The position numbers were made by a program, and so were the translations under genes. Shown here in pieces: positions 23,406 through 34,979 of a stretch of DNA of 64,000 bases. Every line of letters begins with the position of its first letter. Position 1 is the stretch's first letter. The stretch is from Albugo candida (Eukaryota; Oomycota; Peronosporomycetes; Albuginales; Albuginaceae). The notes beneath the pieces are model-generated. The model worked only from the letters and a program-made list of their open reading frames with translations, was not told where the DNA came from and did no database searches. Location: assembly GCA_905220665.1 (NCBI GenBank), contig CAJNAR010000024.1, positions 1 to 64,000 of the forward strand. The letters are read 5' to 3'.

Positions 23406-23816
23406 GTGCAAATTTCTTCTCGTGACGAATGTCGCCGCCGTAATTTGTGCTTCAAGTGCGGAAGTCCAAATCATCGCTCCGCACAGTGTCGTCATCGCCA
23501 GCCACGTAATGATCGAGGTAACAATCGTTCCGACCGGAACTATCAGCAAAAACAAAGTCGTCAGCATGTCAACAATGTGGACAGCCGTGAGGACGAACAA
23601 GAAGCAACTGTTTACGACCGTGTCACGATCAATGCCGTGGAGGTCCAAAAGACGACAGAAGTAGAACCTATTGGCTTAGAATCAAGCAGCTTTGGATCGG
23701 ACATGCCAGTGCAAGGTCAACTACTAGTACGTGATGGTGTCATTGGAAACAAATCCGTCAAGATTTTGATCGACTCTGGTGCGTCCACAAATCTGGTCTG
23801 GCCTCAAAAATACTGA
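23406..23816 (+). pseudogene. gypsy zinc knuckle and aspartic protease
   Basis: An open frame of 136 residues. It begins with a CCHC zinc knuckle, CFKCGSPNHRSAQC (CX2CX4HX4C), the nucleic-acid-binding end of gag. It ends in the protease active-site motif ILIDSGAST (D-S-G). A TGA at 23,814-23,816 cuts the protease after NLVWPQKY. It is out of frame with the upstream gag. Confidence 0.85.
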
Positions 23817-23881
23817 GCGCACAAAAGGTACAAGCGCGTCGTTTTGACGGAACGTGGACATCGAGTCATCCCACGAAGAGA

Positions 23882-25469
23882 GTGGAAGATACCGTTCGCA
23901 TCGACGGTATGGAGTTCACAAGGATGCAGTTCATGGAATGGAACCTGCCGGATACGCATGACTTAGTATTTGGTCAACCATGGTTCACCAAGTACAACCT
24001 ACGGATTGACTGGCGATCGCAACATATTGAAGTGGAAGCCCACACGAATTTCGAAGATGTGGATGGTCCTACCTTCCAAGAGAAGCTGAACAGCGGAGCA
24101 TATGAGGAGATATATCAACTGAAGGTTACCAACGTAGAGCCATCAGAAATATTGCAGGAGTTGAAACCAGTTCTGGACGAGTACAAGGACGTATTTCCAG
24201 AAAAACTTCTGAATGAAATCCCTCCAAAGCGACCAGTGAACTTCGAACTGCAAATAAAGTCTGATGCGGTGCCGAGCGCCCGTGCTCCCTTCCGTATTTA
24301 AAAGGTTGAGCAAGACGCACTGCAGCAATTCGTTGAAGAGAATATACGAAAAGGATGGATAGAAGTATCCAACTCGCCATGAGTCTCCAATATTTTTGGA
24401 AAGATCCCACAACCGGAATGTTCCCAAAACGCGCCGAATGGCTCCGAAGCGAAAATTCGAAGATTCCCATTCGCTGGGTAATTGACTTATGTGAATAGCA
24501 TGTTAGTCGTGGAAAAAATTCTTTTGCCGTTAATTGAAGAACTATTCGACCGCATGGTTGGATGCAAGTATTTTACGCTTCTCGATCCTGCTCAAGGGTA
24601 CCATCAAATGGTAGTTTTGCCATCAAGTCGACCCTATACGGCTTCCGGAACCCACAAAGAAACGTATCAATGGTGTGTAGCACCAATGGGGTTATCAGGA
24701 ATGCCTGGGGTTTGGTCACGTCTGATGCGAACGTTGTTCGATAAGCTAGGCACCTTCGTTGTCGTGTATCTGGACGACATATGCATCTTCTCCCGTACAA
24801 TGGAGAACCATGTCGGCCACGTTCGTGCAGTATGCGAAGTGTTGCGCAAGGAGAAGCTTTACGCTCGACTCTCCAAATGTGCATTTTGGTCGCAAAGAAA
24901 TCGCATTCTTAGGGCATATGGTTTCCGAAGCTGGTCTACGCGTCGACCCTAAGAAAACAGATTCTATCGCAACGTTCCAAACACCGTCCTGTCGCAAAGA
25001 TTTGCTGAGTTTTCTGGGACTAGCTGGGTATTACCGACGTTTCATCTGCAATTTTGCACGACTATCGCGTCCTCTTCGAAAGTTAACCCAACAAGATACT
25101 CAATGGAACTGGGGGGAAGTTCAGCTAAAGGCGTTTAACGCATTGAAGCTCGCACTGCAGCAGTCACCGACGCTGAAATTGCCAGACTTTACTCACCTTT
25201 TCATCGTAACAACAGATGCTTTTAAGTTTTGCATGGGTGGTGTTCTTTCGCAACATATCAACAGCAACGAACACGCCATTGCGTTTTACTCGAAACATCT
25301 AGGCCCACATGAACTAAAATGGCCAGCGCATGAGAAGGAGCTGTTACCTATCAAGACTGCGCTCGAAAATTGGCGTCCCTATCTCCACGGAAGACACTTT
25401 TCAGTCTATACAGAAAATTTCCGCGTGCAGGTGGATGCTCCACCATCCCAAAATGTCTATGGTGGCTGA
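23882..25469 (+). pseudogene. gypsy reverse transcriptase and RNase H, frameshifted
   Basis: Linker with FGQPWFTKYNL and an RT N-terminal portion to a stop at 24,299-24,301. The palm follows: GCKYFTLLDPAQGYHQM, APMGLSGMPGVWSRLM and the catalytic YLDDICIFSRT near 24,770. After a frameshift near 24,900 comes the thumb (GLAGYYRRFI, near 25,025) and RNase H (TTDAFKFCMGGVLSQ, FYSKHLGPHELKWPAHEKEL). At least two frameshifts and internal stops (for example just before 24,302). The enzyme copied RNA into DNA in active relatives. Confidence 0.88.
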
Positions 25470-25744
25470 CTCATTATCTCGTCCAACCGTGTCGGGGGAG
25501 CATTCCAACGAATCAGAGGTGCCTACGGACCATGTTCCCGATATGTCGCACGTCGTACATGAATGTGAAGATGACTGTAATCAACACTTCACTCTTTTGA
25601 ATACGCACATGGTTCACGCTGCGTTCTTTCAGTACATTCCGCTGGATGTCTCCCAACTCTTACTCGACGATGTGCAATTGCGGGGGGGAGAGTCGTCCGA
25701 TAGGAGTCGCTCAAGAGCAAATCCACAACGCCTAGTTTTATGTT

Positions 25745-26944
25745 GAGCGCGCCCATATTAACGACAATGTGCGTAAAGCGATTGAGCAGGGCTATCGCAA
25801 AGATAAGTTTTTCAAACATATCTGAAAAAGAAAGCATCCAAAAAACAACTTCATAATCGACAAAGGACTCATATATCTGAAGCAAGATGGTGCACTACAG
25901 CAAATATGCATTCCAGACATGCCGGAAATAAAGACGAAGATTCTATACAAGTTTCATGATGCAGCCACAGCAGCACATCCAGGAGTTCGCAGAACTTACA
26001 TGAAGTTGAAGCAATGGTACTACCGGCCTAAGATACTGGAGACGGTGCACAAGTACGTCGAGACATGTGAAACATGCGCTCGATGGAAGTCAAACAGACA
26101 GCGAAAGAAAGGATTAATGATACCTATACTCATTCCGGAAGAATGCTGGGAAGTAGTGTCAATGGACTTCATTACTAGACTACCCGTGTCGGAAGGGTAC
26201 GATGCTATTTGCGTCGTCGTAGACAGTTGTCGAAGAGACCAATCTATGCGCCAACGTATACGACTGCAGATTCTAAAGACACCGCCGAGTTATTTTTCGA
26301 TGCCGTAATCCGACATCATGGACTGCCAAAGGTTATCATCAGCGATCGGGATCCGAAGTTCACGGCAAACTTTTAGAAGTCTCTAATGACCATGATGGGT
26401 GTCAAGCTAAGCATGACGACCGCTCAAAGAGCGCATGCGGATGGACAAACAGAACGCCAAAACTTGGTGTTAGAAGACGCTTTTACGCTGCTTAGTATCA
26501 TACAGTGAAGAAAATTGGGCCAAGTTACTTGGTAAGGTAGAATACGCGCCCGCCACTTCAGTAAACGCGTCTACTAAGCTCACCCCGTTTGAGATTGATA
26601 CCGGAAGAAAAGTATCCACTCTGATTTCTCACGAATAAAAAGACTATGATGATATGGATCCACAAACCATCTCAGAGTTCACCTCAAAGTTCGCCAAGGA
26701 TCGCCAAGACCTAGTGCGTAAGGCACGTGAAAATCTAGAACAAGCCCAGGAGAGACAGAAGAAGTACTATGACTCGAAAAGAACAAGCCTCGCCTTTAGT
26801 GTCGGTGACTTAGCTCTGCTGGATACCAAGAATCTTTCACTCAAAACAGTCAATGCTCACATTGAGTTAAAGAAAGCTAAGCTCACAGCAAAGAAAGTTG
26901 GACCGTTTGATATAATCTCGATGATCAACCCGAACGTAGCTTAA
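25745..26944 (+). pseudogene. gypsy integrase, broken
   Basis: Contains an HHCC-type zinc-binding region (HPGVRRTYMKLKQWYYRPK ... CETCARW, 25,975-26,080) and the first catalytic Asp context (SMDFITRLPV, near 26,165). Stops and a frameshift then follow; the second acidic region is legible around 26,340 (ISDRDPKF). The last open part, 26,654-26,944, matches the integrase C-terminus (FSVGDLALLDTKNLSL, KKVGPFDII). No intact frame. Confidence 0.85.
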
Positions 26945-27099
26945 CTGAATCTACCGCGAAATATGAAGAGACTGCACTCATCGTTTACGTCTACCTACTC
27001 TATCCATTTACGCCGAATGCGTCCGAGTTCGCTGGACGACCGATTCCGAAGGCATCACCAATCATCCTAGAACCAGATACCGGGAAGGACCTACACATT

Positions 27100-27312
27100 G
27101 TGGAAAACTTGCTTCGTCATCGTCAGCGCAGCCGCCAAGTGGAATGGCTAGTAAAATGGCACGGCCTCACGGAGTGCGATAGTACTTGGGAGCGCGAGAA
27201 AGCTATCAGCCACGTTTCGTATTGGCAGCGACTAGTACAGACCTTTCGAGACCACCAACGCGAAGTCAAGTCCGGGGAGATGTCATGCCGCCGAGTCGGG
27301 CAACACGACTGA
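27100..27312 (+). pseudogene. Chromodomain at the 3' end of the gypsy polyprotein
   Basis: The frame reads ENLLRHRQRSRQVEWLVKWH and CDSTWEREKAI, the chromodomain signature (hydrophobic-WLVKW ... TWE). It sits where chromoviruses carry a C-terminal chromodomain after integrase and steers insertion toward marked chromatin in that group. The frame is separated from the integrase by stops. It runs into the 3' LTR at 27,281. Confidence 0.85.
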
Positions 27313-27462
27313 GCTGACTGTATGCTAGATAGACCATGACGTCATTAGGAACATTCTAGAGGGACCTAGAATGATAGGCTTTTAGAGGTGGCACAGGGTA
27401 GCGAACTAAGGACCTATAATAATTTAGTTTCCAATTTACTAAGTGAGCAAGAAGTCTTTAAA
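27281..27462 (+). repeat. 3' LTR of the gypsy element
   Basis: 182 bp, begins TGTCATGCCGCCGAGTCGG directly after a purine-rich tract (ggggaga) and ends ...GTCTTTAAA. It is followed by GAGCG, the right copy of the target duplication. Confidence 0.92.
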
Positions 27463-27467
27463 GAGCG

Positions 27468-27922
27468 GGTCAAAAGATCCGGGAAACATAAACGTACCAG
27501 CGATGTCACACGATCCCCTAGCCATGATTTCAAAATTCCATTTTCCAGCGTTTGTACTCAAGAAAATCCTGCGTATAAAAAAGAAAAACTTGTTTACTCA
27601 AGTCGTTCCTACGGTTGTTTAGAGATGTGCGTGTTGCTACGACTTCCAAGCGTACCTTTTGAAAAGATAACTGAGTACTTGATTTGATCCATGGCCCATC
27701 TCAGCAATTCTATTTACTCATGCTTTCTTTCCAAAAATATATCAGATGAGGTACTCATAAGCCTTGAGTTGCGGTACGAAATAATGGTGCCCGTATTAAA
27801 AGGTTTACGCTGGGGTGAAACGTCGAAGCGTTATTTTACTTCTCTCCTACTTTTATATAAAAGCGATTGAACCGGACAAGGCCTTATAGTTGCATGCTGT
27901 GACGCAAAGCTGTGACGCAACG
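27468..27922. other. Array spacer upstream of X2
   Basis: Continuation of the array unit after the gypsy insertion, homologous to 13,180-13,625. It includes the doubled ctgtgacgcaa motif just before the X2 start. No gene. Confidence 0.6.
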
Positions 27923-30900
27923 ATGATAAATCGTACTTTAGCTACAGCAAGACATCAGCACACTGCAGCAATGCTGATCGCACTGATTGCATCAAGGCAA
28001 AACCGATCTTATACTAGAAAAGGTACGGTACACACTCTAGTTAGTCTATATAGCTTTTCAGGGGTCCAAAGTATGAGCACAGTAGAAAATGACGTCATTA
28101 CAGTAAGTTTTCGTAATCGTTAGAAAGCTATTGCATCAACCATAGACGGGGAAGTGGAGGATGAACTTTAAGCGGCATAGTAGTACTCTGAAATATCGAA
28201 TTTCTAATGTCATTTGTGTAGGAACACAAGCAAAAGAAGCGTAAGTATCTTGCGCAGGAGAATACACGCACAACGCGAGCGACTAGAAAATGCGATCGGA
28301 CGCAAGATACTGTTGCAACGGACGCAGAAACCATCTCTTCATTACAATCTCCCATAAGATACAACAGAGCTGGGTTCAAATCATGGAAATCAAAATTCTT
28401 GCTTGATGACGCGATCGAATCGGATGACGCGTCAAGCAATTTTCTCTCCAAAAGCCAATCGCAATGCAATTTGGATCTACCCCTCTTCTCTCAATTGAGA
28501 GCAGCTTTGGCATCGGTAAGACCAAATCGTAGGAGCAATAAAAGCTCATGGAACGTTCTATAGCGTGGTGTACCTGAATCAGCCCTGGATCGATGGCGTA
28601 TGACGTAAAATGGCCACAAATTGATTGCTCCCGATACCAAGCAATGTTCAAAAGTACTCGACGCTGTACGCGTCATCTATTATGAGTCACATCAACTAGA
28701 CTCTGATCAGTGCCAGTAATTGCGACTGTGTGCAATTAACTGCAAGTGACTGCAACTGGATCGCTCGAAAAGATTTTTTTTATTGCAATGATCCGTCAGG
28801 AGCTTTTGGAACCAAAGCTACCATTCATAGATGGACCAGTGACCGTGCTCTCACTTGGATACATCATACCCAACGCCTCGTTCCAATAGACGAATAAGCT
28901 GTTTCCGGTAAATTGTATTAAATTGTTTGAACAATTTGTAGAAAATTGATTGTTTGATTAAAGGTTGGGTATATGACGTCTTGCTGACTGGAAGTTGTCA
29001 AAGAGACTCAATCATTTCATTTGGAGCTGATTTGTGGTGCGAGAAACCCATTGTTGTGCGCTGTCGATTGCTTACAGTCTCTATTTAGAGGTGAAGAAAA
29101 GCGATGGCATCGATGCGTCACTCTTTCAAGTATCTCTTGCAAGCTATCCAGGTACGATCAGCCTTACTCTATCGATCAGATTGAATCATTCTTGCTGAAA
29201 TAGAGGTGATATTCCAGTCAAATGTGATTCCGATAGCGTGGAAAGAAGCTGTCGATCATTTCCAAGGGCTGCAAACGACACAAGTACAGCTTCTCCAGGA
29301 TAGTCAAGACATGAGGCAAGCAAATCCCATCGTGCTCGCACCGGAAAGCACGGAAGATGGCTTCGGACAGTCGCGACGACAAATAGCACTAGCTGTTGAA
29401 GGTCTCCACCCAGTGCTCACATGCTCCTCGTACCAATTCTGAGAAGAGCGGCATCCTGTGAAACTCTCATGTTTGAACGCACCCGAATTCGGCTGGTAAA
29501 ACAAATCAAAGCGCATCTCAAAGGTCGAAAGTGGTCACGCGCTTTCATTCAAAAGAAACATCTCAAGAAAGCGTCTTGCAAAGAAAATTCACCTCTCCAA
29601 GTCACAGGATAAAGTGCTTTGCATCGACGACCAAAATGAATCAAAGATGCACATACCGATCGACCAACAAATCCGATTTAAAGACAAAACAGCTTCGATT
29701 CGAGCAAAGAAAGAAGTCGTCCGAATGAAAAGCATCGGAAGAACCGAAATTTGAAGAGCCAAAGTACAGGAAAAACTCATGCGTGAAGAAGAAAAGGAAA
29801 TGCGCAAAATTGCTTCGAGAAGAAGAAAAATAGGCCGGAAAATAGTTTGCCAAAGAAGAAGCCATCAAGAAACGGGTTGCGTCTCGAAACGGTCAAGAAA
29901 ACACGTTGGATGCGGTCATACCGAAATTTAGGGTTCGTCAACGCACTCAAGAGCGTGAAAGCGAGTTGAGGCTTGTCATTATCTGAAGGATGTGGGACTT
30001 TGTTCGGCTGGTATTTCTCACACAAATGGGTTACGAAAAGAATGCTTCTTTCACGAAACCGGTTGTGTCCGACAACAAGCATACTCGAATGTACAAGCCG
30101 ATGGCAGACGCAAATACATTTCCTGAGTGCTTTCTGCTCCGTGATGAAGGATTAGAGCGTTCTCTAGACACATTGCAGATGGATGTGCTCTTCGTTGGGG
30201 ACACATTATCGACATTTTTCGATCAGCTTGGAATGGTCCGAATGCCTACGCTTCGATTATTCGCCTCAGTTCTCTTCCTGCAGGACGGTTCCAGCCCTGT
30301 GGGGTAACTCGATGACTGAAGAAATGAGTTTGGCGTATCAGTACTTTGGCTTCCATGCGCTATTGTTGGAATATGTGATGGCAGAATACTATCCAAAAAA
30401 TCTTCCAACTGACATTTCTCCTATGGATTTCAATAGCTCGCGGCCTTTGAATTGATGACATGGCCTGAAATCGCTCGTATAATTTGTGTTTTAGCAATGG
30501 ATAAACACTTTACATTAGAAGACGCATCACTCAAAGCGCTACGTGGTGTCAAATCGTTTTGAGATGAGGCTTTTGTATCCTTCATGCGGCAAGACCTCGA
30601 GAGACGCAGCCAGCAATTGCTTTGGGGCCAATAGACCGCATTGAACTCTAAATAACTCTCACACGAAAATCTATATGGCTGTAAGAGTGTTCTGATGGTA
30701 CAGCCGCTGAAGAACGTGGTACAGCTATCAAAAGATCCCAACGGCGCCCTCAAGGTCATCTCATCTGCAGTAGAGTCGATTCAAACAGAATTTATCCCTG
30801 CGGTCAATGGTCATGACGCTCGAAATGCGTCGATTGAGAACGTATATGAATAGAGCGAGAAATTGAAGCCCTACGGTCTTTTATTGAGTAAAGACTGGCC

Positions 30901-32720
30901 TCATTTTGACGATCAGAAAAGCATTACTTTCAATGAGAGCTCCACGACACGAAATGCATCCACTTGCTTCATCTTCTTCGATCCAAAGAGGTCGCAAGTT
31001 GATATAATCAGCCGGTCGATGCGTCCATGTATCCGGATTACTACAACAACGGTGTATTACTGAGCTAATGGATCTGAGCAGAGTTGGAAGATGGCGAGTA
31101 CACAATCGACGATACCGAGCAGGACTTTGACATGGACGCGTTTGTAGACGACGTGCATCTCGTGACGAACGATTATTTGTTGAGCGACTCCGTACCCGCG
31201 GAACCTCGCGTATGGCGACCATTCTCTCGGCCATATTTGATCGACTTGTTTGGAAACTAACAGAAAGGCAAAGAATTCAAGCAGAGGATCAGTGTCGAGC
31301 ATGTGGAATGCGATTGTGCAGCGAGGAGCTGTTGCGGTGCTGTCGATGTGACGCTCCCTTTCCATTAGTTCTGTATCCTCCCGGCCGTCGAACAAGTTCC
31401 AGCGGATTAGATTTGTGACTTATGTGAGAATCGAAAGAGGGCGCCGATACTGAGCACAGAGGAAAAAGATGTCCGCGAAGACGCCAAATGACTCTAAGAA
31501 ACGGTTGAACGGCTGTCCAAAGAGAATTACCCGTTTTTGAGTATGAAAGAAAGAATTTTCATGTAACGAATATTATGTAACCTTGTACTTTGGTCCGATT
31601 CCGTGCGGAGAATGTATCAATCGATTGAGGAGACCATCGATCCGCGCGGAAAGAGCGTTTGAATGACGTCACAGAGGCCTCCACGGGCTTTAATTCAGTG
31701 GAAGATTGCGATATCACGTAGAAATCTTTCTTTTTCGGCACGTTTGTCCCTCCTACGAGCTGTCTGAAATCATTTTCTTAGAAAAATCATCTCATCTGAA
31801 ATCTGAGTGCAACCATTTACCTGCAAAACGTTTAGCTATCGACAAGCAAATGGTTTCCGAAGATGAAACGCTTGCCATGATGTATGGCGATTTTTATTTG
31901 AAATGATGTAGCCTACCGCCCCAAAGTGCGTTCACGGCCACAGGATCGCAGAATCCTCGAATAGTATCAACACCTCATTTGATATTTGAACGCACCTCTA
32001 ACTCCTTAGAGGTTCCAACAATTTAAGATTTTTTACATAAATTTCCGTTCCTCATTATTCATGGTGCGTGTGATCTTCGTCAAAGAAGTCTTTGCGGCCA
32101 CGGCAATAATCTGTGGCGACACACTGAGCTTGCATGTGGAGAAGGAGGTTCACAATTACTGGCTCTACAGCCATGAATGAACGCCTCTCAAATGCATTGC
32201 TTCCACACCAACTGTTCATATTCTCAAATTGCGTTCCTTATGAAAGATTCAATTGGATCGTAGCAAGTCGGTTCCAACTTGCGTCATGAATGCATGTGTT
32301 TCAAGTGTTCGCTTTTTCATGATCTCAAAAACTCGGAATCAAATTCGAGCCAACACAAGCGTTGCCGTTCTTCGAATAGATCGTGGAAGGAGATAATGTG
32401 CACAGGGCTTTCGCATCTACTTCTGTCAGGTTATCTCAAATGACATGCTTTGAAGTACAAATTATACGATCGTATGCAAGAAAACCACAGAATGAATGCC
32501 TTCGTGAAATGGTTCTGGCTCGCCATTTCACGATCAGTATATTTTCCTTATGCGATCTGCTCGATACATTCCAGGCTTGTGCCTTAGCCCTTCGAATACG
32601 TTTTCTATGGTGTATATTTTGGTAACGGACCATCAGGTCTTGTCTTGGCGATGTTATCTGGGGGTTATCGATGTCGGCATGTTCTCGCTTGTTATGAGTA
32701 TGTCTACTCTTCATCCATTG
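27923..32720 (+). pseudogene. X2: second DDT-PHD-WHIM pseudogene
   Basis: Same order of blocks as X1. N-terminal exon with MSTVENDVIT and donor; the basic exon is base-for-base identical to X1 over 28,138-28,562. Then a charged coiled region, DDT-like domain (about 30,090-30,290; LERSLDTLQMDVLF), TWPEIARII-like helix, PHD finger (about 31,287-31,435; CRACGMRLCSEELLRCCRCD), WHIM-like helices (about 31,480-31,620, now with stops) and the C-terminal block near 32,400-32,720. It is more damaged than X1 in its 3' half. It shares an in-frame TAG with X1 (29,843-29,845), so the gene was already broken before duplication. About 55 bp near 28,690-28,760 are absent from X1. Confidence 0.62.
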
Positions 32721-32999
32721 CATCAAGCGCACGATACAGTATACACGAAAGCGTACAGAAGTGTAACTAGCGTCGCTGTTATTTGGCACTCACGACTGCG
32801 GAACGTCAAACTGATCGGGTCTCAACATTGAACTGTTCTTTTATTCGTGCAGCAAATTATATGTAGTTCAAAACGCTAGCTAAAATCATTCTGTTCGAGT
32901 AACTTCATCTAAAGAACTCGTATGAAGAAACTGTAGACGTATCTGCTTGTAGAACCAAATGCTAAATTTACTGCCCTTCATGCAGATATCAGATCTCGT

Positions 33000-34680
33000 T
33001 AGCTGTCAGATGCCAACAGGACGCCCAACTTGTTTTTGGTCACCATCATAGCTTATACTTGAGCAAAGTTTTTCAACACGTATCCGAAGAATATTCGACG
33101 GTGTTGGACGCATCCAAACATATACAGCAGACGAAGATTTGTCGTTGTGCGCAAAAGATACTTCTGTGTGCGTAACTGGACAATTTGCACAATCTTCAAA
33201 TGTAGACGGCGCATACACAACTGGACCAAGGCAATACTTGTAGAATACAAGAAAGGTAATTTTGGCACTCGTTCTGATTTGAACTGCGACATGGAAACAT
33301 AATGCGTCGGAGGAGGCGAACTACCCATTGGAATCTATCTCTGTGTATACATCATGGAAGCATCTCGTATCATCAATTTAAATGCTCCCCACGGTAAAAA
33401 AGCTGCATGTAATCAAGTTTCGAAGTGTCAGCTAGAGACGCCGTTTTACTGAGTACATAAGGGTCTACTTTTGTTGGAAAAGCATTTTTCATGCAACGAA
33501 GATAATTATCTCGGCTACACAATATGTAATATATAAAAAATACAATTGTTCACCCATTCTCAAGTACCTCATAATCAGATGGATTAGGATATGTTTCTAT
33601 GTTCACCACAGACTCATCACGATACTGGGGACACTTTTTTGGCTCTAGCAGCATCACATCAGCGCATCTGGAGCATTTCAATCTTCTTTACATCCAATGC
33701 ATTCCCATTTTACGGATGGAGATAGAGTATTATTGATACAAAGGGTCTTTCTTGCACGCGACATTTCCAGTGTATCCGAGAAAGAAAATGGAGCTTGTGG
33801 TGGTCCAGAACTAGTGCTAGCTCTTTGCATTCTTCTTACATCACGTGCGTGCCTTATCCTGTTCAAATACATCGAATTATCATTACAGATATGATGCTCT
33901 TTATTAAGCCCATACTTCTTTAATGCACTTCGAGCAATACGCGATGCCTTGGAAATATTGAGTTCATGATTTGGCAGCCACTCAAATTCCTGCTAAATGC
34001 GTTGAAGCATAACTTCTTTCGGCAGTTAGTTACTATGCCGGATGATTCGTAGTTGCTAGGAAATCTACGAGCAACTCGGCTGATCATAGAATAATATATA
34101 CCTTCGAATGGCGAACCATTTACTGTGCATAGCTAAGCATTCTTGGTATACACATCACTTCGTCAAACAGGGATAATCATGAATCAAATTGGTGAGTCGC
34201 CTGTTAGATTCTGTATGGCTTTGTCTGAATATTCTTCTGCTACTGGTTCCAAGATCGATTTCTTCTCAGAGACGACAGTTCAAGTGACATTGGCTCTAGC
34301 AGAGAGAAAAGAGCCGTCTCGGTCGTCTTGTAATTTCTTCGATCTGTACTTAGCTGATTAATTGGCATTTGGTCTGAATAATATCGTTATTCATATGTAA
34401 ATTGTAGCGCTTTCTAGAATGACAACGGGACAAGAATGAACTCAATATGTCTGAATGGCCCTCAACCCAGTTAGGTCGCAATTTTTTCTTCCACTTGTAG
34501 CAAATCTAATTTTGCAGATCCCATAAAGTTTACGAGGCATTCGTCATACGTTGTATGATCTACACCCGTAGAATTGAGAGAGGGAGTAGCCCGGATTTCA
34601 TTGGTACGTAGGCTTTGCGATTTTATACATGAACATCAACACAGTGAGTATTAGTGCCCAGAAATGGGATCTCCACATCT
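33000..34680 (-). pseudogene. Y2: most degraded CCG effector-like copy
   Basis: Minus-strand homologue of Y0 and Y1 with the same block order: the equivalent of the CASC module near 33,180 (CANCPVTHTEVSFA), CIGC near 33,700 followed at once by a stop, and the first CX2CX5G module near 34,530, where the first Cys reads as Tyr (YDECLVNFMG). Large internal deletions and many stops remain. The signal-peptide end reaches about 34,680. The LINE starts shortly beyond. Clearly non-functional. Confidence 0.6.
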
Positions 34681-34979
34681 TTGATTTCCAGGTATATAGG
34701 AGCGACTTACTAAAAATCAAAAACAAGATGGGATGAACTAATAATAGGCTCCGCTCAATCCGTATCGTTGAGGTCTTCGGCTCGGATATGTTATACTAAT
34801 ATAGAATTGGCCCTCCATGACAGTCTTTGGTATCTAGGAACGGTGCGACTTCTCAATTCTTTGGCTACCTTTTCTACGTATCCTACCAGTTTAGTAGAAA
34901 CAGCTCGAGAAAATCCTTTTCTCAACCTCTTTCAACCTTTCTCTATCCAAGAACGATTCAAGTCGACATATCGACACAA

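Larger units (their letters stand above)
21720..27467 (+). mobile_element. Ty3/gypsy chromovirus LTR retrotransposon, defective
   Basis: Complete element in structure: 5-bp target duplication GAGCG (21,720-21,724 and 27,463-27,467), two LTRs starting TGTCATGCCGCC, a primer-binding-like site, and gag, protease, reverse transcriptase, RNase H and integrase in gypsy order, with a chromodomain at the end. Every region contains stops or frameshifts (for example stops in the integrase region), so it cannot move by itself. LTR differences (a 27-nt indel and roughly one mismatch in ten by eye) show that it is old. It sits in the spacer of the second array unit. The matching spacer at about 13,170-13,185 is the uninterrupted empty site. 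Confidence 0.93.
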
